A stretch of DNA of 64,000 nucleotides, from positions 131,144 through 195,143 of the forward strand of contig FN649727.1 in NCBI GenBank assembly GCA_000310025.1, in the 5' to 3' direction. The translations under genes were made by a program, and so were the position numbers. Positions 58,794-64,000 of the stretch are shown here, piece after piece. Origin of the DNA: Ectocarpus siliculosus. Lineage: Eukaryota; Sar; Phaeophyceae; Ectocarpales; Ectocarpaceae. The notes under the pieces are model-generated. The model saw only the letters and a program-made list of their open reading frames with translations. It searched no databases and was not told the origin of the DNA. The first letter of the stretch is position 1. Each line of letters starts with the position of its first letter.

Positions 58794-60164
58794 TGGGCGA
58801 GCGGAAAGCGTTGGGAAAACACATGATGATGAGCGGAACGGCCGACAAAGGCTTCCCAGGGGAGACGCACGGCTTGCTTCACTCTGCCGCCTCGGAGTCG
58901 TGCCGTGGCATGCCCTTTCCAAGGATCCTTTCCGTTGGAGAAACCGTGATGATCAATGTGTCGAGCGATTAGGTCTTCGTTTAGCTCCACTTAAGACTCC
59001 CAGGCCGCCAAACCAAAAGTAGTCAGAAACTCTTAACGTAGACTCCCAGGCCGCCAAACCAAAGTGGTCAGTAACTCTTACCTAATGCATGTCATAGCGA
59101 CCGTGCCAGAAAGGCAGGCTTATGGCTATGGTCATGACACACCAGGCCGAAACACCGGGCTCGTGTTAGAACAATCTATTCGGCTTCCTGTCACCAAAAT
59201 TCGTTTTTCCGCTCTTCCGTTTTTTTTCGACGTCAAATCTTGTTTTGATTTGATACTTAATGGCGGTGTCAACGGCGACCAGTACGGTTACATTCGTGAT
59301 AGGCTCCAACGGTCGTGTGGCGCGGGACAATCTCTGCCGCTACTCCAGATGGGCTTCCTTGGTGCAAATGCGTGTTTGCGAGAGAGGTCGCGAAGTGATG
59401 AGCCGGTCGAAAACGTGTGTGGAGCCGCTTATGGCTGAGTGGGGCTAGGTGTTACATTTTGACGGCAGCATGGTTCCTTGTTCGGGAAGCCGCGGTCATC
59501 TTGTCCGCCCTCGTGCCGCATTAATTCTCTCGCGCGTACACGTACAATCTGTTTTGCGTAGTGCGTGCCCTTTACGAGGCACGGGCCACGATTGTGGTTG
59601 CTGGGACCTTGCTTTTGTCGAGTAAATCACGATTCCAATTTGGCTTGAGGCGTCGTTTCTTTGTGTCTGCAGAATAGGCTACAGTTTGTTCTTGCCGGGG
59701 TGTCATGCGCTCACCACGGTGTTGCCGCCCGGGAATTTGCATATGTGCCATACGCGCTAACGTGTTAACGACCGACGAATTAACACAAAAGAACGCAAAC
59801 CTGGTACTTCTTATCCGATTGCGAACGCTTGTCCCGAGCGGGCAGAACAACGTTGCAAATCTGGCGACGATGTGAGCCAAGGACTACCCTAACCCACGAG
59901 GGTATGCTTCGTATGCTTACCTGACCTGGTCAGGTTATGCCACCGGGGTAAGCAGCATGGAACGTTTTAACTGGAAATAGAGTGCGTATTGTTCGGCATT
60001 GTGCAATGGGTGCATATAATATGCAACTGGGCCACCTGTGTTTTTTTTTGCCATAGGCATTGCGCGAGAGATCTGATACAGCAACAAATACAACATTGCT
60101 CCATCATTGCTACACCCATTGTTCCTTCAACTCTCGGACCTTTGTACATGTTCATCGAATATTG
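58794..60164. other. intergenic or intronic, no supported exon
   Basis: Open frames near 59064-59440 (plus) and 59572-59880 (minus) lack good splice signals and known motifs. The only clear structure is the tandem duplication at 58995-59085. Confidence 0.35.
58995..59085 (+). repeat. 46-bp tandem duplication
   Basis: Two adjacent copies begin AGACTCCCAGGCCGCC at 58995 and 59041 and continue AAACCAAA..GTCAG-AACTCTTA, differing at a few positions. Confidence 0.8.
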
Positions 60165-62284
60165 CTAATACTGATCAAGATCCACGTGAACCAAATCCTC
60201 ATCGAGGAAACCATCAAGAACCTGGGCATATCACCACCATACCTTGAAGAATGCAAATGCTTGGTGTCCTAGCTCCTGGCAGGTCTTGGTCCCTGTCACG
60301 AGCTCGGTTGCCAGGTCTACAGGACTCATTAACGGTTCCTCAGCATCGGATAGCGATTGTTTTGTCTGGGGCTGGTCAAACCTGACCTGATCCATCAAGA
60401 TTTTCTGGAAGAACGCAGCCATGTTTTGAGCAACATCCTGGTGGACGAAACGCGATGGCCAGAAGAACGTACAGACGGATTTGGTGTCGATTGTGATCGT
60501 GCTGCAGGAACGACATGGTTCGCCGGGATTGCAACAGGGAAACACCTACCCCACAGTGTCGCACAGGAGGAAGAGGTAGCAGCAAATACTTCAGGCTTAA
60601 TAAAGGCGTGTGTGTGTGTGTGTTTTCCCAGTGCCGGTGTAGTAGAAGTACCTCAATAATTGCGCGTTGTCATGCCGTGGATTCATTCCCAAGCGAGCCA
60701 ACGACAAACACCAAAACTGCTGTATTTGAGCACTACAATGTGCTGCAATCAATCGGCTCGAGACAAAAGACCGACGAAGGAGCAATAGGTTCACAATAAG
60801 TCGTCGCGTCGGCACAAAATCTCCGTCTGCCTCTCTTTGGACTGGGGGGCACACATATGACACGATTGCAGCACGGAAGGCGGTGAACTGCAGGAAAGAA
60901 GGGTACATTTCTCATGACAAATCGGCACTGGGTTGGAGTTGGTCCGAACACTCGGCTCCCACACAAGCTGAAAAGCCAAACACGAACAGAAAGAGTATCG
61001 TTACCGCTATCTGTCTGCACTGCTCACCTTGGAGAGGTGTCCTAAGGAGAAGGAGGCGATGAGTGTCAGGAGGAAAGGATCACGAGGATTGAGGCCCAAC
61101 AACACGCTCGCGGAGACGGTCTGCGTTACCCTGCAGAAAGAAAAAAAACGGGGGATACCAGACCATCAAAGGCAAACGGACGCTGCATTCGACAAAACAA
61201 GGTGCTGTGTGAACCATTTTCTGGCAAATCTTAACCAGGGTGTGTCTGGGAAGAACGGACCTGCTCGATACTTTTAGCCACATCATGAGGGTTGCGTAGT
61301 TCCCATCAGAAAAAAACGATTGCAGCCAAAGCGACGATCGGTACTATACCACTGGCGAGGAGCAACCAAAAAGTAAAAAACAACGTTCTTCGGTGCCGGT
61401 GGGGGGAGACCTACTCCATCAAGACTCGGGTGTCTGCATAGGGACAAGAACAGTCGAAACCGTATCGCCTGGAACCGTCAGGTTATTAACTCGTTGGGCT
61501 TGGAAACCTCGACATTGACGTGAGTCCCAAAGGTATCTCAGGTCACCTGGACAGAGCGTTAGATCTAATCGCTCTCTCGAGCTTTGCGGCGTAGTCCTGG
61601 TATCCCAGCAAGGGTAGAGCAAGCACCGCCAAGGGCCGAAGCTTTTCGGCAGCACCCTTGAAGGATTCCCGCCCGGTTGGGGGTGCATGGAACGGTGGAG
61701 GATGGAGAGAAGCACATCGAATCAGCGACGACGACACTTGGCTCACTTCCGTATCAAGGAGACACTCCTCCAACTATTTCCCCATCAGCTCTACACAAAC
61801 GTAGTTGACAGCGTTGAAGGACCCGAAACGACAAGCCGCTGAGTAATGGGCGGAGACAACCAGCTGAACGTCCAAGACCTGAAAACGAGAAGGCCCTCAA
61901 GCTTTCAACACAGAAGCAGAGATCTACATAACTTGGCCTGGGAATGGCCTGACGCGGCTGTGTGAAGCGCGTCTAGTAGGGACGAGGGGAGTTGGTGCGC
62001 GATCAGGCAGGAAAAAAGCAAAGCTGCTCGCACAGCTTCCGTTGTGAAGCTAAATATCGCGCTTCGCAAGTAGTCTCAGGACCAAGATTTGGGTGTTTGG
62101 AGCTGCCGATGAATACGAGATGGATGCGATATTTGTAATGTTGTGCCGATTTCGACGGCATGCGATAGCTGTGGTTTCGGCAACAGCCTGAGCTAACCAT
62201 TCGCGCACCTGCAGATGGCAGAGCTTGTGGGACAGCTCCTCGAACACCTCGTGGTCGCTCTTAGCGGCATTGCGACTCAATCCA
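60165..62284 (-). CDS. predicted protein with one hydrophobic segment, 5' end unresolved
   Basis: Exons on the minus strand, 62284-62209, 61773-61547, 61130-61028 and 60437-60387, join in phase, followed by a possible last exon 60221-60165. Recognisable stretches are EVFEELSHKLCHLQ, LEECLLDTEVSQVSSSLIR, LAVLALPLLGYQDYAAKLER, then a hydrophobic LNPRDPFLLTLIASFSLGHL and DVAQNMAAFFQKIL. The end is open to question: either a weak GTCAGG donor at 60386 leads to the last exon (DGFLDEDLVHVDLDQY), or the frame reads on to a stop at 60231. At least one upstream exon is missing because the first listed exon starts in phase 2. The protein could be a membrane or membrane-associated protein. No family was recognised. 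Confidence 0.5.
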
Positions 62285-62939
62285 CTGCACAGACACAACG
62301 CGTCGACAAGGATTTGGTTCGAGTTGGTGCTACGCTCGCAAGAGTGCCGCGACACGCCAGCGCGTTGCGAAAGAAGGCTCGTAAACCATCCTGCAAGTAC
62401 ACCCACTGTCTACAGAACCTTCCGACAGTACCCACTGATCAAGCAACAGTGGCTGAGTACCCTCGCAACCTTTTCGCGTTTGGGAAGGGCGTTCGAATTT
62501 CGGCGCAGTCACACCCATGGGCCCTTTTGCTCATAGAATGCCCAGAACAGACGAAAGCGATTAAATCATGGTCGACGAGGGAAAGAAGCGGTTGTCTCCT
62601 TTTCCAGATAGCAGCGAAGGCAAGCACCAAGACCGAAGGTGGAGAAAAGAGAAAAAAATATGTAACAGGTTTTTCTGTTTTGGCCTTCATTGCTCCTTCA
62701 TCACGCCCGCTGATGCGCTCAGACAAAAACCACGGTAAGGTGCAAAAAAAGTGACGTCCAGACTACATAGGACGACACACACACTCACCACGTGTTCACC
62801 ACCAACGAGAAGAATGAACTGGGCCGTCAAAAGGTCAACCAAAGCACCGGCGTACGGATATGGCACGACGCATCGTGGATCCCAAGCACGCCAAATAAAC
62901 GGACTAAATAGAATTCTTCAACACTGCCGTCATACGCGC
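62285..62939. other. spacer with unresolved 5' end of the preceding gene
   Basis: The first exon(s) of the gene at 60165-62284 should lie here or across the boundary. A minus-strand frame near 62640-62726 begins MSERISGRDEGAMKAK and could be one, but the splice phase could not be confirmed. Confidence 0.3.
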
Positions 62940-63889
62940 TTACGCAAAGTGTAGTGCGAAGTTCGCCGTGGCGTTGACGGCTCTCTGCGCTTCCTTCGCC
63001 GACTTCTCGCTCAAGAAGCCGCTGAGGTACCGCCGCACCGCTCTTTCCGCCCCGGCCCACAACCGCCCGTCTTGGGCGAGAAGCTGTACCCCCGGCGTGT
63101 CCAGCAGGCGACGCCACAGCTGAGAAGCCGCGCGAACGTTGCCTTCCGACAGGGCCTCTGATAGACGGGTCTCGAAAGATGCCAAGACTTCGTCGGCTGC
63201 CTCTCCGAAGACCTTCGATTGTACAATGGTGTCGTTTCGCGAGTAGTGCTGTGTGTCAGACGAAGCGAAGGCTTCTTGTGTACACGTGACAATGAAACCG
63301 CCAGTTGGCTTGTGCGAGCAGTGAGGTGTGTACGGGAGCGATGTGAGGGTCTCGACAGTGGCAACGGCACGGGCAGCGCTTCACGTAGAGTGTTCTTCTC
63401 TGTCCGAGCGCCTCCTGAACTCAGCGTGTAAACGTTTTAACGTTCTTCTTTACCTCAGCGAAGCGAAAAACATTTTCGGCTACCCACTGCTCCGAAACAG
63501 TCTCATTCACACATGCAAAGGACTCTGTAGTTCGCACGCTGTTGTGATCCTTTCGTGTGAGGATGGCAATGGCATCGGCCAATGCACCACCTCAAGCAGT
63601 CAACCACAAATCCCTCAACGCTCACATCACCGAAGACCCCTTTGGCTGCCCTTTCAATGTCCTTCTTGAGGCCCTCCCATCCAACCGTGACAGAACCCCC
63701 TTCTTCCCTCTCCAGCGCGAAGGTAGCACTGCTGTCGGCCGCTGTTCTATCCCTTTCTACCGCCCCTAACCCCGACCAGGCCTCCTTGGCAGCGGACCAG
63801 ATGCCTCTTGCCTCCGTTCCAGTGGACAAAATTTCTTCCTTGCTTCTGAGAAGGTCGTCTGCGGCTTGCCGCAAGTCGGGTGCAAGCTC
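62940..63889 (-). CDS. C-terminal part of an unknown gene running off the window
   Basis: Two minus-strand exons, 63889-63626 and 63212-62940, join in phase 0 through a GTGAGC donor and a CAATCGAAG acceptor. The first starts at a good acceptor (CCTTCACCCCAG), so further exons lie beyond the right edge. Together they give about 178 residues of largely helical, charged protein (LAPDLRQAADDLLRSKEEIL, GWEGLKKDIERAAKGVFG, AADEVLASFETRLSEALSEG, ASQLWRRLLDTPGVQLLAQD) ending in NFALHFA and a stop at 62940. A weak resemblance in helix pattern to the C-terminal helical region of large dynamin-like GTPases (RHD3/Sey1) was considered but is not convincing. The duplicated VFG at the junction allows an alternative acceptor three codons downstream. 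Confidence 0.55.
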
Positions 63890-64000
63890 CTGGGGTGAAG
63901 GGGATGGCAGAAAGGGTTGCTAAGAAAATGTTGTCTATGTACATGGACCATCGCCTGTTGCTTTGGTTTCGTTGGGTAATAGCCGTGTGCGCCGCTCTTT

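Noticed and set aside
59880-59960. Short stem-rich segment considered as a tRNA
   Set aside because: No cloverleaf with a proper T-loop or acceptor stem could be drawn by eye; no tRNA or rRNA gene was found anywhere in the window.
60222-60242. A 21-base GT..AG interval that could be read as a tiny intron
   Set aside because: It is far below any credible spliceosomal intron length; a longer intron or a stop at 60231 explains the sequence better.

Overview
This is nuclear genomic DNA from an intron-rich eukaryote, most probably a photosynthetic stramenopile of the brown-alga type (Ectocarpus-like). The evidence is: every recognisable gene is cut into short exons by canonical GT..AG introns, often with GTGAGT- or GTAAGT-like donors; at least two proteins start with a signal peptide followed by an ASAFAP-like plastid-import motif (SAF and SHAF-VAP), typical of algae with secondary red plastids; and the mobile elements are retrotransposons. 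The species is an inference. Gene models below were built by hand, matching donor and acceptor phases. Where a model is called phase-consistent, all listed exons join in one open frame.

Layout. 1-3600: scaffold-edge sequence with two 20-nt homopolymers and no supported gene. 3600-7060 (-): a six-exon protein with a Cys4 cluster and IQ motifs, with possible extra coding sequence just downstream. 7700-10110 (+): a coiled-coil protein with CSPP-like motifs, possibly continuing to 12380. 13509-15343 (-): a three-exon sepiapterin reductase. 16570-17340: an unidentified repeat unit built of near-palindromes and TTATCAC motifs, bracketing an open frame with a PCNA-binding-like motif. 18093 to about 27300 (+): a DusA-type tRNA-dihydrouridine synthase whose 5.6-kb fourth intron holds a dead Ty1/copia element and a large inverted repeat. 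29045-34591 (+): a six-exon acylaminoacyl-peptidase with an intact catalytic triad. 34987-39165 (-): an eight-exon coiled-coil protein. 40833-48278 (+): a twelve-exon plastid-targeted protein of 750 residues. 49154-51434 (-) and 52615-54222 (-): an acidic protein and a second plastid-targeted protein, the latter with a probable frameshift at a T8 run. 54731-57649: a complete, apparently young, non-autonomous LTR retrotransposon with identical 300-bp LTRs and a 5-bp target-site duplication. 58358-64000 (-): three less certain genes, the last running off the window edge.

The genes do not form one pathway. The recognised ones are housekeeping functions (tRNA modification, peptide turnover, pteridine metabolism), probable flagellar or centrosomal coiled-coil/calmodulin-binding proteins, and plastid proteins. 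Neighbouring genes in the left two thirds often lie on opposite strands, as reported for compact brown-algal genomes. The most unusual material is in the repeats.
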